64,000 bases of DNA. Source: Mesorhizobium zhangyense. GTDB lineage: Bacteria > Pseudomonadota > Alphaproteobacteria > Rhizobiales > Rhizobiaceae. The notes under the pieces were generated by a model. That model saw only the letters and a list, made by a program, of their open reading frames with translations, ran no database searches and was not told the DNA's origin. Position numbers and translations under genes: made by a program. The stretch covers positions 310,001 through 374,000 of the forward strand of contig NZ_JAAKZG010000002.1 of the NCBI RefSeq assembly GCF_011045115.1, given 5' to 3'. Below are positions 1-7,061 of the stretch, piece by piece (position 1 is the first letter of the stretch; each line of letters opens with the position of its first letter).

Positions 1-26
1 GACTATTCGCTGAGTGTCGGTATCTT
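1..26 (+). promoter_or_regulatory. possible promoter of the small RNA at 32-177, cut by the window edge
   Basis: TATCTT at 21-26 is a fair -10 box. The first three bases, GAC, lie exactly 17 nt upstream and could be the tail of a rhizobial CTTGAC -35 box whose first half is outside the window. Transcription would begin near 32-34. The -35 half cannot be confirmed from this window. Confidence 0.4.
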
Positions 27-31
27 TAGAA

Positions 32-177
32 TGAAATTCGTATCAAAGAGGATCGAATCGGCGCATAAAAGAAAAATCATCTGGTTCTTCTCCTCCCATT
101 GGAACCGGATGTGTGTTCCCCTCTGGAGGTTTTAAACCTTCAATTCGCCGGGCCGTATTCGAGCCCGGCTTTCTTTT
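32..177 (+). ncRNA. probable AbcR-type (alpha-r15 family) trans-acting small RNA
   Basis: No convincing ORF is present, but the segment folds into three hairpins in a row. The first pairs ATTCG (36-40) plus ATC (42-44) with GAT CGAAT (51-58). The second pairs CCTCC (92-96) and GGAAC (101-105) with GTTCC (115-119) and GGAGG (125-129). The third is a Rho-independent terminator (147-177). An unpaired pyrimidine-rich stretch just before and inside hairpin 2 (TTCTTCTCCTCCC, 87-97) is complementary to Shine-Dalgarno sequences. Three stem-loops with an anti-SD CU-rich motif and a size near 120-145 nt are the hallmarks of the Hfq-dependent AbcR RNAs that repress ABC-transporter mRNAs in Rhizobiales. 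The family name is inferred from architecture. The 5' end is uncertain. Confidence 0.55.
147..177 (+). terminator. Rho-independent terminator of the small RNA
   Basis: A perfect 7-bp stem GCCGGGC (147-153) / GCCCGGC (163-169) with a 9-nt loop is followed at once by TTTCTTTT (170-177). Confidence 0.8.
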
Positions 178-347
178 GCTTGATGCAGTGTGTGCCAGGA
201 TGGCGCTCTTCGGCGGCCGTTGAGAAGCGGTTTGCTCCACCACACAGCTTGGTGAAACGAAATACCTTTCCCGGATGGCCTGGACGGCTCATCTTCTGGG
301 TCGATGCAACATCCGGCTTAACATCATCGTTTGTCGAAAGTCCTCCC

Positions 348-1703
348 ATGGCCCAAACCCGACAATTGCGGCTCGGCGCATTCATGCGCCCGGTCAGTCT
401 GCACACTGGCGCATGGCGCTATCCCGGCGCCTATCCCGATGCCAATTTCAACTTCGCGCATTTGAAGCGCTTCGCGCAGAGGCTCGAAGGCGCGAAGTTC
501 GACGCCTTTTTCATGGCCGATCATCTGGCCGTGCTGAACATGCCAATCGAGGCGCTGAAGCGCAGCCACACGGTCACATCCTTTGAACCGTTTACGCTGC
601 TGTCGGCGCTCGCTGCAGTGACCGATCGCATTGGCCTTGTCGCGACAGCCTCCACTACATTCGACGAGCCCTATCACATTGCCCGCCGTTTTGCCTCGCT
701 CGATCATATCAGCGGCGGCCGCGCAGGCTGGAACATCGTGACGACGTCCAACCCGGATGCCGCGCTGAACTTCGGCAGGCAGGAGCATGTCGAGCACGGC
801 GAGCGCTATCGCCGCGCCCGCGAATTCTACGATGTCGTGACCGGGCTGTGGGATAGTTTTGCCGATGATGCCTTTGTCCGCGATGCCGAAAGCGGTCTCT
901 ATTTCGACCCGTTGAAACTGCATGTCCTCGACCACAAAGGGCCTAGTCTTTCCGTCAGAGGGCCGCTCAACATTGCGCGGTCGCCACAGGGCTGGCCGGT
1001 CATCGTGCAGGCCGGCGCTTCGGAACCGGGTCGGCAACTCGCAGCCGAAACAGCCGAGGTCATTTTTGCCGCGCATGCCGATCTTGCCGCCGGGCAACGT
1101 TTCTACGCCGACGTGAAGGCGAGGGCGGTGAAGGCAGGCCGGTCGCGCGACGACATAAAGATACTGCCCGGCGCTTTTGTCGTCGTTGGCGATACGGTCG
1201 AAGAGGCACGTGCCAAGCGCGCCAAGCTCGACAGCCTGGTCTATTACGAAAGCGGCATCGCTTCGCTGTCGATCGCGATCGGTCACGACGCATCCGGCTT
1301 CGATCCGGATGCACCGCTGCCCGATATTCCCGAAACCAACGCCAGCAAGAGCGGGCGCGAGCGTGTCATCGAACTGGCGCGCGAGGAGGACCTGACGGTC
1401 AGGCAGCTTGCACAGAGGCTCGGCGGCTATTCCGGTCTCGCCTTCGTCGGCACGGCGAAGGCAATAGCCGACGAGATGGAGGAATGGCTGGTGTCGGAAG
1501 GGTCGGACGGGTTCAATGTCATGTTCCCGTTCCTGCCTGCGGGGCTAGATGATTTCGTGGACAAGGTGGTTCCCGAACTGCAGCGCCGCAATATCTTCCG
1601 ACGCGAATACGAAGGTTCGACATTGCGCGAAAACCTCGGCCTGGCCCGGCCGGCAAACCGCTTCTTCGAAGAGGCCCCTGTCGACCGGCGGAAGGCTGTC
1701 TGA
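348..1703 (+). CDS. NtaA/SnaA/DszA-family flavin-dependent monooxygenase
   Basis: This 451-residue protein belongs to the bacterial luciferase-like superfamily, in the subgroup of nitrilotriacetate monooxygenase component A, pristinamycin synthase SnaA and DszA. Those enzymes use reduced FMN from a separate reductase to oxygenate aminocarboxylate, sulfur or similar substrates in the cytosol. Family signatures are visible: the early MRP...WRYPGA segment, FEPFTLLSALAAVTDRIGL near residue 85, the DHISGGRAGWNIVTT motif near 125, and the C-terminal SDGFNV segment. ATG 348 is chosen because it gives the usual family length of about 450 residues; the open frame runs back to 99 but overlaps the small RNA terminator. 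No flavin reductase or transporter lies next to it, so the substrate cannot be named. Confidence 0.88.
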   Translation: MAQTRQLRLGAFMRPVSLHTGAWRYPGAYPDANFNFAHLKRFAQRLEGAKFDAFFMADHLAVLNMPIEALKRSHTVTSFEPFTLLSALAAVTDRIGLVATASTTFDEPYHIARRFASLDHISGGRAGWNIVTTSNPDAALNFGRQEHVEHGERYRRAREFYDVVTGLWDSFADDAFVRDAESGLYFDPLKLHVLDHKGPSLSVRGPLNIARSPQGWPVIVQAGASEPGRQLAAETAEVIFAAHADLAAGQRFYADVKARAVKAGRSRDDIKILPGAFVVVGDTVEEARAKRAKLDSLVYYESGIASLSIAIGHDASGFDPDAPLPDIPETNASKSGRERVIELAREEDLTVRQLAQRLGGYSGLAFVGTAKAIADEMEEWLVSEGSDGFNVMFPFLPAGLDDFVDKVVPELQRRNIFRREYEGSTLRENLGLARPANRFFEEAPVDRRKAV

Positions 1704-2020
1704 TGCCGGAAATCGGAATGCCTGTTCGCCCCCCAACGTGTATCAGCTTCGGATCGTATCCCGGATAACGAGGTAAAATCTCCGCGCATCTCTCGATCAA
1801 GCCAGAGACCTTGCCGAGACCGCTTGCGCGGGTCGCGCGCCGCCACCCGATCGAGAACGCCATGGCGGATGGCGCGCTCGTTCCCGTCTTGCTTGACCAG
1901 GGTGTCGCCTCAATCGCGACATCAAGCGCTTTGGCAATACGATTGCGTCAGCAATCGAAGTTTTGGTTCGCTTAATCGATTAGGCTTGACTAATCAATTA
2001 GCGTAGACTAATCTTTTTTC
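1704..2020. other. 317-bp gap with a possible decayed coupled reading frame
   Basis: The stop codon of the monooxygenase overlaps an ATG (TGATG, 1701-1705), a typical translational-coupling arrangement, but that frame (MPEIGMPVRPP...) stops after about 22 codons. The same frame continues open for about 68 codons after the stop, so this may be the worn remnant of a second gene. I do not recognise the product. The right end holds the arsR operator and promoter. Confidence 0.3.
1972..2014 (+). promoter_or_regulatory. arsR promoter with overlapping operator half-sites every 18 bp
   Basis: The promoter reads TTGACT (1986-1991), a 17-nt spacer and TAATCT (2009-2014). Operator-like half-sites (T/C)TAATC begin at 1972, 1990 and 2008, exactly 18 bp apart. 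The first two are completed to inverted repeats, TTAATCGATTAG and CTAATCAATTAG. They cover the -35, spacer and -10, as expected of an autorepressor. The predicted start of transcription, about 7 nt after the -10, coincides with the arsR ATG at 2021. Confidence 0.7.
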
Positions 2021-2350
2021 ATGACTGAAGCTGCAATCATCGACACTGTCTTGCGCACGTTGGCCGATCCTACCCGGCGAGCCTTGTTCGAGCGGGTCGT
2101 CAGGTCCGAAGAGATTACCGTGGTTGAGTTGACCCGGGGGAGTGGCGTGACGCAGGGCGCCATCTCCCAGCACCTGAAGACATTGAAGCAGGCGGGGCTG
2201 GTTGCCGACCGTCCCGAGGGCCGGAACGTCTACTATCGCGCCCAGCCGGAAGGCCTCGCCCCGCTGGCCGACTGGATGAGCCATTACGGCGTCTTCTGGC
2301 GCGAGCGCTTTGCAGATCTCCGAGAATTGCTGAAGGAAATCGATCCATGA
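2021..2350 (+). CDS. ArsR-family winged-helix repressor paired with an AHSA1 protein
   Basis: A 109-residue DNA-binding protein of the ArsR/SmtB fold. Residues 9-25 (LRTLADPTRRALFERV) are the family opening, and 44-60 (TQGAISQHLKTLKQAG) hold the recognition helix. There is no cysteine anywhere, so the classical metal-sensing sites are absent and a non-metal signal is likely. It overlaps the next gene by four bases (ATGA), and the pair forms the common ArsR plus AHSA1/SRPBCC two-gene unit. There is no Shine-Dalgarno sequence, and the predicted transcript starts at the ATG, so the message may be leaderless. It probably represses its own operon through the 18-bp-periodic sites upstream. Confidence 0.9.
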   Translation: MTEAAIIDTVLRTLADPTRRALFERVVRSEEITVVELTRGSGVTQGAISQHLKTLKQAGLVADRPEGRNVYYRAQPEGLAPLADWMSHYGVFWRERFADLRELLKEIDP

Positions 2351-2829
2351 ATGACGCTGCATTGAAATCCGGCACGCAAGAGATCGTGGTCGACGAGGTC
2401 TTCCCGCATGCGCCGCAGACGATCTGGAAAGCGCTGACAACCGGCGAGCTGATCGCCCGCTGGATGATGGAGCCGACGGGGTTCGAGCCCGTGGAGGGCA
2501 AGAAATTTACGTTTCAGACGACGCCGGCAGGCAGGTGGGACGGTGTCATCCGCTGCCAGGTGCTGGAGGTGGTCCCGAACGAACGCCTCGCCTATGCCTG
2601 GAAGGGCGGAGATGACGCAAACGTCGGATACGGCTCGCGGCTGGACACAGTCGTCACATTTATCCTGTCCAGGGCCGAAAGCGGAACGCGTCTTCGCCTC
2701 ATCCACTCCGGTTTCGTCATGCCGAAGAACGACACGGCTTTCAACAATATGAGCCAAGGCTGGCCGAAGTGCTTCCAAAAGCTGGATGTCATGGCTGCAG
2801 AACAGGTTTCTTCGAAGAAATTGCACTGA
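2347..2829 (+). CDS. AHSA1/START-like (SRPBCC) domain protein
   Basis: A 160-residue single-domain protein of the Aha1 C-terminal / SRPBCC helix-grip fold. Typical features are the N-terminal strand leading to HAPQTIWKALTTGELIARWMM (residues 19-39), the GRWDGVI and VLEVVPNERLAYAW segments in the middle, and a C-terminal helix after MSQGWPKCFQKLD. Proteins of this type bind hydrophobic ligands in a cavity, but their ligands are rarely known. The gene is translationally coupled to the ArsR repressor (four-base overlap), so the two are co-expressed and the ligand may be linked to the signal that relieves repression. That link is inference. Confidence 0.85.
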   Translation: MNDAALKSGTQEIVVDEVFPHAPQTIWKALTTGELIARWMMEPTGFEPVEGKKFTFQTTPAGRWDGVIRCQVLEVVPNERLAYAWKGGDDANVGYGSRLDTVVTFILSRAESGTRLRLIHSGFVMPKNDTAFNNMSQGWPKCFQKLDVMAAEQVSSKKLH

Positions 2830-2945
2830 CCTCGAGCGCGCCCCCAGAGGGCGCAACGAACACGGCGTCTCGTCGCGCCGCCACGACGAATACGGCAAAC
2901 GCTGAGCGAAGTTCGCTCGGCCACTTCACATCAGGAGAAAAAAAC

Positions 2946-3359
2946 GTGAGCAAGCCTTACACCGGCGGGTGCGCCTGCGGCGCGATCCGTTATGAGATTT
3001 CTGCCGAACCGATCGTGATGAGCGATTGTCAGTGTCGCCAGTGCCAGTATGACAGCGGCACCGGGCACCAATCCCACCTCACTTTCAAGGGTGCGCCCAT
3101 GAAGGTGCAGGGCGAAGCGAACCATTGGAATATGGTTGGCGATGGCGGAACTGCCAAAGCGCGCGCCTTCTGCCCCACTTGCGGGTCACCCGTCTATATG
3201 ACGTTTCCAGACATGCCCGATCTTTTCATCGTCAGCGCTGCGAGCCTCGACGATCCAGACCGATACAAACCGCAAATGGTTTTCTGGACTGCCGGCGGCC
3301 ACGCGTGGGACCACCTTGATCCAGCTCTGCCGAAATTCGACAGGATGCCGCCGACCTGA
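2946..3359 (+). CDS. GFA/CENP-V family zinc protein
   Basis: This 137-residue protein has the full zinc-ligand set of the GFA family: C9-x-C11, C28-x-C30-x2-C33 and C76-x2-C79. The founder was described as a glutathione-dependent formaldehyde-activating enzyme, but most members are of unknown activity, so only the fold and zinc binding are safe to claim. GTG 2946 is chosen because AGGAG at 2933-2937 sits at normal spacing and the protein then begins directly at the first zinc motif, as in the family. It lies 116 bp downstream of the AHSA1 gene, beyond a GAGCGAA/TTCGCTC hairpin, so it is probably a separate transcription unit. Confidence 0.85.
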   Translation: MSKPYTGGCACGAIRYEISAEPIVMSDCQCRQCQYDSGTGHQSHLTFKGAPMKVQGEANHWNMVGDGGTAKARAFCPTCGSPVYMTFPDMPDLFIVSAASLDDPDRYKPQMVFWTAGGHAWDHLDPALPKFDRMPPT

Positions 3360-3424
3360 AATGCAGCCTGATCTGGCGGGCATGGTTGTCCGAAGCACAT
3401 TCGCGAATCATTTTCGTTGCGCAT

Positions 3425-3439
3425 GTTCTTGTTTTGTTC
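3425..3439 (+). promoter_or_regulatory. alphaproteobacterial LexA (SOS) box, GTTC-N7-GTTC
   Basis: GTTC (3425-3428) and GTTC (3436-3439) are separated by exactly seven bases, the direct-repeat LexA site established for alphaproteobacteria. It lies 46 bp upstream of the 2'-5' RNA ligase-like gene, where a core promoter is expected. An exact match of eight fixed bases can arise by chance in a window this long, so position is the main support. Confidence 0.55.
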
Positions 3440-3484
3440 TATCTGTCAACCCAGAAGGGTGAGGGCATTCCAGGGAGGTGTGCC

Positions 3485-4063
3485 ATGCAGGAACAATTTG
3501 CGTTCATGGAGGAAAATATCCCGCTTCGGAGGCTGCCGGACCGCGTATTCTTCACCTTCTTTCTGGGCGGAATGGCGAAGGCGCTAGTCGAGAAAATCGG
3601 AAATTATATCAAGAGCTTGTATGGTATCAGCGCGCAACTTCGTCCCCCTGATCATTTGCACGTTTCGCTGCAGCATGTCGGCGATTTTCCCCGCCTGAAG
3701 AGCAAATATATCTGGGCTGCATGCCGGGCGGCAGAGGCCGTGTCGAGCAAACCTTTCACAGTTTCTTTGGATCGAGCCTTATCCTTCACCGGCCGGCCGG
3801 GCAGGTATCCTTGTGTGCTCTGTGGCGGCGAAAACCCCGCAACATTCGAACTTCACCAGCGCCTTGCCGTTGCGATGCGAAAGTACGGCCTCAAGGCGGG
3901 GTTTGAGTTCAACCCGCATATGACGCTGTTCTATGCACCAATTTCCGTTCCGCTGTGTCCGATCAAGCCGATCAGCTTCGAGGTGGATGAGTTCTTTCTC
4001 ATCCACAGCAAACTGGGCCAGACCAAATACGAAACGCTCGGCAGATGGCCTTTGCGCGGGTAA
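3485..4063 (+). CDS. 2'-5' RNA ligase / cyclic phosphodiesterase (2H) family protein
   Basis: This 192-residue protein carries both signature tetrapeptides of the 2H phosphoesterase superfamily, H59-V-S61 and H145-M-T147, each followed by a hydrophobic strand. The pair forms the active site that opens 2',3'-cyclic phosphates or makes and breaks 2'-5' linkages in RNA. LigT/ThpR homologues are usually 175-190 residues, so length fits. ATG 3485 follows a strong AGGGAGGTG ribosome site (3472-3480); the open frame upstream lacks one. The LexA-like box upstream suggests induction by DNA damage. Sequence cannot distinguish ligase, cyclic phosphodiesterase and nucleotide substrates. Confidence 0.82.
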   Translation: MQEQFAFMEENIPLRRLPDRVFFTFFLGGMAKALVEKIGNYIKSLYGISAQLRPPDHLHVSLQHVGDFPRLKSKYIWAACRAAEAVSSKPFTVSLDRALSFTGRPGRYPCVLCGGENPATFELHQRLAVAMRKYGLKAGFEFNPHMTLFYAPISVPLCPIKPISFEVDEFFLIHSKLGQTKYETLGRWPLRG

Positions 4064-4098
4064 GACGGCTTGGCGCACCAGGATCAAGAGGGCTGGAA

Positions 4099-4452
4099 TT
4101 GACCGTCACCATCTACGGCATCAAGAACTGCGACACGATGAAGAAGGCCCGCACATGGCTGGAAAGTCACGGCGTCGCGTACCGCTTCCACGACTACAAA
4201 TCCGAGGGGCTTGACCGCGCACTGCTGGCCAGTTGGTGCAAGGAACTCGGCTGGGAGGTGCTGTTGAACCGCGCCGGCACCACGTTCCGGGCGCTTGCCG
4301 AGGGCGACAAGCAGGACCTCGACACCGAAAAGGCGATGGCGCTGATGCTGGCTCAACCCTCCATGGTCAAGCGGCCTGTGCTGGATGTCGGCGGCAAATT
4401 GCTCGTCGGTTTCAAGCCGGAGCGTTACGCGGAAATGTTTCCGGCAAAATAG
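4099..4452 (+). CDS. Spx/ArsC-like thioredoxin-fold reductase (YffB type)
   Basis: A 117-residue ArsC-superfamily protein. It begins with strand TVTIYGIKNCDTMKKA, where C11 is the single redox cysteine, and has VKRPVLDVGGKLLVGFKPE near residues 92-110, matching the YffB/Spx-like branch rather than true arsenate reductases (no CGTSR). YffB is thought to reduce glutathione mixed disulfides, but the biological substrate is unknown. TTG 4099 is taken as start because AGAGGG (4087-4092) precedes it and the protein then begins at the first strand of the fold. A true ArsC paralogue is encoded at 40861. Confidence 0.8.
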   Translation: MTVTIYGIKNCDTMKKARTWLESHGVAYRFHDYKSEGLDRALLASWCKELGWEVLLNRAGTTFRALAEGDKQDLDTEKAMALMLAQPSMVKRPVLDVGGKLLVGFKPERYAEMFPAK

Positions 4453-4520
4453 CAGCTGCGATGTCAGCGGGGTATTGCACCGCGCACCCGGGAGCGCACG
4501 GTGCAATCTGGATAAAATGC

Positions 4521-5774
4521 TCAGGCCCACTCGCCGGCGCGCATGACCGGTTCGGTGCTGCCGTCCTTGTTGACGCCGTCGATGTCGATCTTGCCGGAAC
4601 CGATCATCCAGTCGATGTGGATCAGGCTCGAATTGCCCCCGCGCGCGGCGACTTCCTGCGGTGTCAGATTGCTGTCGTTGAAGCAGGTGGAATAGCACTG
4701 GCCGAGCGCGATGTGGCTTGCGGCGTTCTCGTCGAACAGCGTGTTGTAGAACAGGAGGCCACTCTGCGAGATCGGTGAGGAGTGCGGCACCAGCGCCACT
4801 TCGCCCAGCCGGCGCGCGCCTTCGTCCGTGTCGAGAACCTTGCCGAGCACATCCGCGCCCTTTGAAGCGTTAGCCTCGACGATGCACCCTTCCTCGAACC
4901 GCACCGAAATGTTGTCGATCAGCGTGCCTTGATAGGAAAGCGGCTTGGTGCTGCTGACGTGACCCTCGACCCGCCGGGCATGCGGGGTGGTGAAGACTTC
5001 CTCGGTCGGGATGTTCGGGTTGCAGGTGATGCCGTTCTTCGCAGTTTCGGCACCGCCGTTCCATTTGTGGCCGTCCGCAAGGCCGATGGTAAGATCAGTG
5101 CCGGGGCCTGTGTAATGCAGCGCATGGAACGCCTTGCCGTTCAGCCAGGCGGTGCGGCGGGCAAGCGCTGCGTTGTGGTCTTTCCAGGCGCTCACCGGAT
5201 CGTCCGAATTCACCCGCGACGCAGAAAAGATCGCGTCGGCCAGCTTGGCGACGGCAACATCTTCCTGGTCGTTGGGAAACACCAGCTTTGCCCAGGCGGT
5301 GTTCGGGTAGGCGACGATGTTCCAGTTGATGTCGAAGCCGGTGATCTTTTCCAGCGCCGGCCGGTAAGCCATCGAGGTGGCCTTGTTGGCGCGCGAAACC
5401 TTTGCCGGGTCTTGCGAGGCAAGCAGCATCGGGTTGTCGCCGCGCACCGCCAGCCGCGCAGCACCGCCGGCGAAAGCCTTGGCCATGCCGTCATAGAGCC
5501 AGCCGTCGGCCTTGTCGAAGCTGGCGTCGGGCGCGTGGCGATAGCGGGCCAGCGTCAGCTCGTCGTCCGAGAAGATCGGCGTCACGATGCCGGCGCCCGC
5601 CTTGTAGGCGTGCTCGACGATGCGGCGCACGAAGCCAAGTGCGGAAGTCGGAGCCGTCATGACGAGGTCCTGACCGGGCTGCAATTGCAGGCCGATCTTG
5701 ATGGCTACTTCCGCCAGGCGGTCGAGTTTGACGGGATCGATGGCAGCGTCAATCGCGCTGATATGCGAGGTCAT
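4521..5774 (-). CDS. M29-family (thermophilic) aminopeptidase
   Basis: This 417-residue metallopeptidase removes N-terminal residues from peptides in the cytosol using two metal ions. The ligand set of the T. thermophilus AmpT family is visible in order: E259 in NIPTEEVFTTP, E325 in LGEVALVPH, H354 in ASHIALG, and H386 and D388 in LIHIDWMIGS. Full length is about 410, so it is complete. AAGGAG lies upstream of the ATG at suitable spacing. The gene lies 33 bp downstream of the co-directional LysR gene, so the two may be co-transcribed. Confidence 0.93.
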   Translation of the reverse strand: MTSHISAIDAAIDPVKLDRLAEVAIKIGLQLQPGQDLVMTAPTSALGFVRRIVEHAYKAGAGIVTPIFSDDELTLARYRHAPDASFDKADGWLYDGMAKAFAGGAARLAVRGDNPMLLASQDPAKVSRANKATSMAYRPALEKITGFDINWNIVAYPNTAWAKLVFPNDQEDVAVAKLADAIFSASRVNSDDPVSAWKDHNAALARRTAWLNGKAFHALHYTGPGTDLTIGLADGHKWNGGAETAKNGITCNPNIPTEEVFTTPHARRVEGHVSSTKPLSYQGTLIDNISVRFEEGCIVEANASKGADVLGKVLDTDEGARRLGEVALVPHSSPISQSGLLFYNTLFDENAASHIALGQCYSTCFNDSNLTPQEVAARGGNSSLIHIDWMIGSGKIDIDGVNKDGSTEPVMRAGEWA

Positions 5775-5807
5775 GGTAGAACTGCTCCTTTGACTGTCTG
5801 GCAGGAT

Positions 5808-6758
5808 TCATAGCTCCGAAAGCGATGGCTGAACACCTCTGCCGGCAAGCGTCCGGACCTGCGGCGACTGCATATTCGCCAAGGTTGCGCTCACTTCTTC
5901 GTGCACCCATTTCCGAAAGCAATCGACTTTGCGGCTTGCCCGCTTGTCTTCGCCGGTGACGATGTAATGACCGAGCCCGCTCGGTGCCGCGATGCCGAAC
6001 GGCGCGACCAGCCGGCCGTCGGCGAGCGCGTCCGCTGCAAGAAACTGCCATGCGAGCATGATGCCCTGGCCGGCGATCACCGCCTCCAGGCACAGGATCG
6101 GATCGGTGAAACTGGCTCCCTGGATGGGTATGACCGGCTCGGCGCCGGCAGCCTTGAACCAGTCGTTCCACGAGATCATCGAATTCTCGTCGCGAATCTC
6201 CCAGACCTTGGCAAGATCGGGAATGGATTTCAGCTTGCGGGCGACATGCGGCGAGCAGACCGGAAATATCTCCATCGGAAGCAGCAGTTCTGCCCGCGCA
6301 CCCGGCCATCGGCCCTTGCCCAGCCGGATACCCAGATCGACATCCGAGCGGTTGAGATCGGCGATCTGGGTCGAGGCATCAATGCGGATGAGGATCTCCG
6401 GAAACCGTGAAAAGAAGCGACTGAGGCGCGGCACCAGCCAGCGCGCGGCGATTGCCGGTGCCATCGAGACGATCAGCGTGTTCGACGTGCGATCGTCGGC
6501 CAAAGCCACGGCCTGCGCCAGTTCGCGAAAACCGCTGCTCAGGCGCGCCGTGAAAACGGCGCCGAATTCGGTCGGGACGAGGCCCGACTGCCTGCGCTCG
6601 AACAGCGTTCGGCCGATCTGCTTTTCCGTCCGGTTTATCTGCTGGCTGACAGCGCTCGGCGAAACGCCAAGCTCCTCGGCCGCCTTGAGGAGCGACCCGC
6701 ATCGCGCGACGGCCTCGACCGCGCGCAGCCCGTTGAGATGGACGCCGCTGAGATTCAT
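5808..6758 (-). CDS. LysR-family regulator, GcvA-like
   Basis: This 316-residue regulator has an N-terminal winged helix (residues 7-66, with LLKAAEELGVSPSAVSQQI as the DNA-reading part) and a periplasmic-binding-like effector domain (about 95-300) of the GcvA type, including IRLGKGRWPG. It is divergent from a DUF1127-like small gene. In Brucella and Agrobacterium, LysR proteins such as VtlR activate DUF1127 genes and abcR RNAs. The same three elements occur in this window, but identity with VtlR is inference. A TTTAG-N5-CTAAA box lies just upstream of the start, suggesting autoregulation. Confidence 0.9.
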   Translation of the reverse strand: MNLSGVHLNGLRAVEAVARCGSLLKAAEELGVSPSAVSQQINRTEKQIGRTLFERRQSGLVPTEFGAVFTARLSSGFRELAQAVALADDRTSNTLIVSMAPAIAARWLVPRLSRFFSRFPEILIRIDASTQIADLNRSDVDLGIRLGKGRWPGARAELLLPMEIFPVCSPHVARKLKSIPDLAKVWEIRDENSMISWNDWFKAAGAEPVIPIQGASFTDPILCLEAVIAGQGIMLAWQFLAADALADGRLVAPFGIAAPSGLGHYIVTGEDKRASRKVDCFRKWVHEEVSATLANMQSPQVRTLAGRGVQPSLSEL

Positions 6759-6760
6759 GA

Positions 6761-6775
6761 TTTAGTTTTTCTAAA
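6761..6775. promoter_or_regulatory. probable LysR-type operator TTTAG-N5-CTAAA
   Basis: TTTAG (6761-6765) and CTAAA (6771-6775) form an interrupted palindrome of the T-N11-A class used by LysR proteins. It is 2 bp from the lysR start and 82 bp upstream of the divergent small gene, so binding could repress the former and activate the latter. Confidence 0.5.
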
Positions 6776-6857
6776 GCAGTCGCGCGGAAATGTCGATTGC
6801 TGAACGGCAGCATTGGCGTAAATTTGGGGCAGAAAATGCAAAATGAGGAAAATGGAG

Positions 6858-7061
6858 ATGAAGTTTCTCTCATTCGTCCGGGCGCTTTTCGAACCTGCTA
6901 CCGGCCAACCCGCCCATGACGATGTCGCCGTCTGGGTCCGCGACCCACTGGCCCATCCGGTGCTTGAAGCGATGTCTGAGCGCGAGCTTGGCGACCTGCC
7001 GTTCAATCGCGGCTATCAGTCGCTTCGCAACCGCAGCGCTGCTTGCGGCACCTGCGGCTAG
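6858..7061 (+). CDS. DUF1127-like small protein
   Basis: A 67-residue protein. After a variable N-terminus its middle (DPLAHPVLEAMSERELGDLPFNRGYQ) resembles the DUF1127 motif, in which a short basic/acidic helix ends with a 'leaDiGl-R' pattern. DUF1127 proteins in rhizobia are small, often RNA-associated or phosphate/carbon-metabolism regulators. ATG 6858 is preferred over ATGs at 6843 and 6852 because GAGGA (6846-6850) is then correctly spaced. Two cysteines sit near the C-terminus (AACGTCG). The stop codon shares the palindromic CTAG with that of the converging MAPEG gene, a 4-bp tail-to-tail overlap. Confidence 0.65.
   Translation: MKFLSFVRALFEPATGQPAHDDVAVWVRDPLAHPVLEAMSERELGDLPFNRGYQSLRNRSAACGTCG

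Noticed and set aside
2905-2919. GAGCGAA-g-TTCGCTC as a terminator after the AHSA1 gene
   Set aside because: A one-base loop and no T-run follow; it is noted only as a possible weak stop or cruciform.
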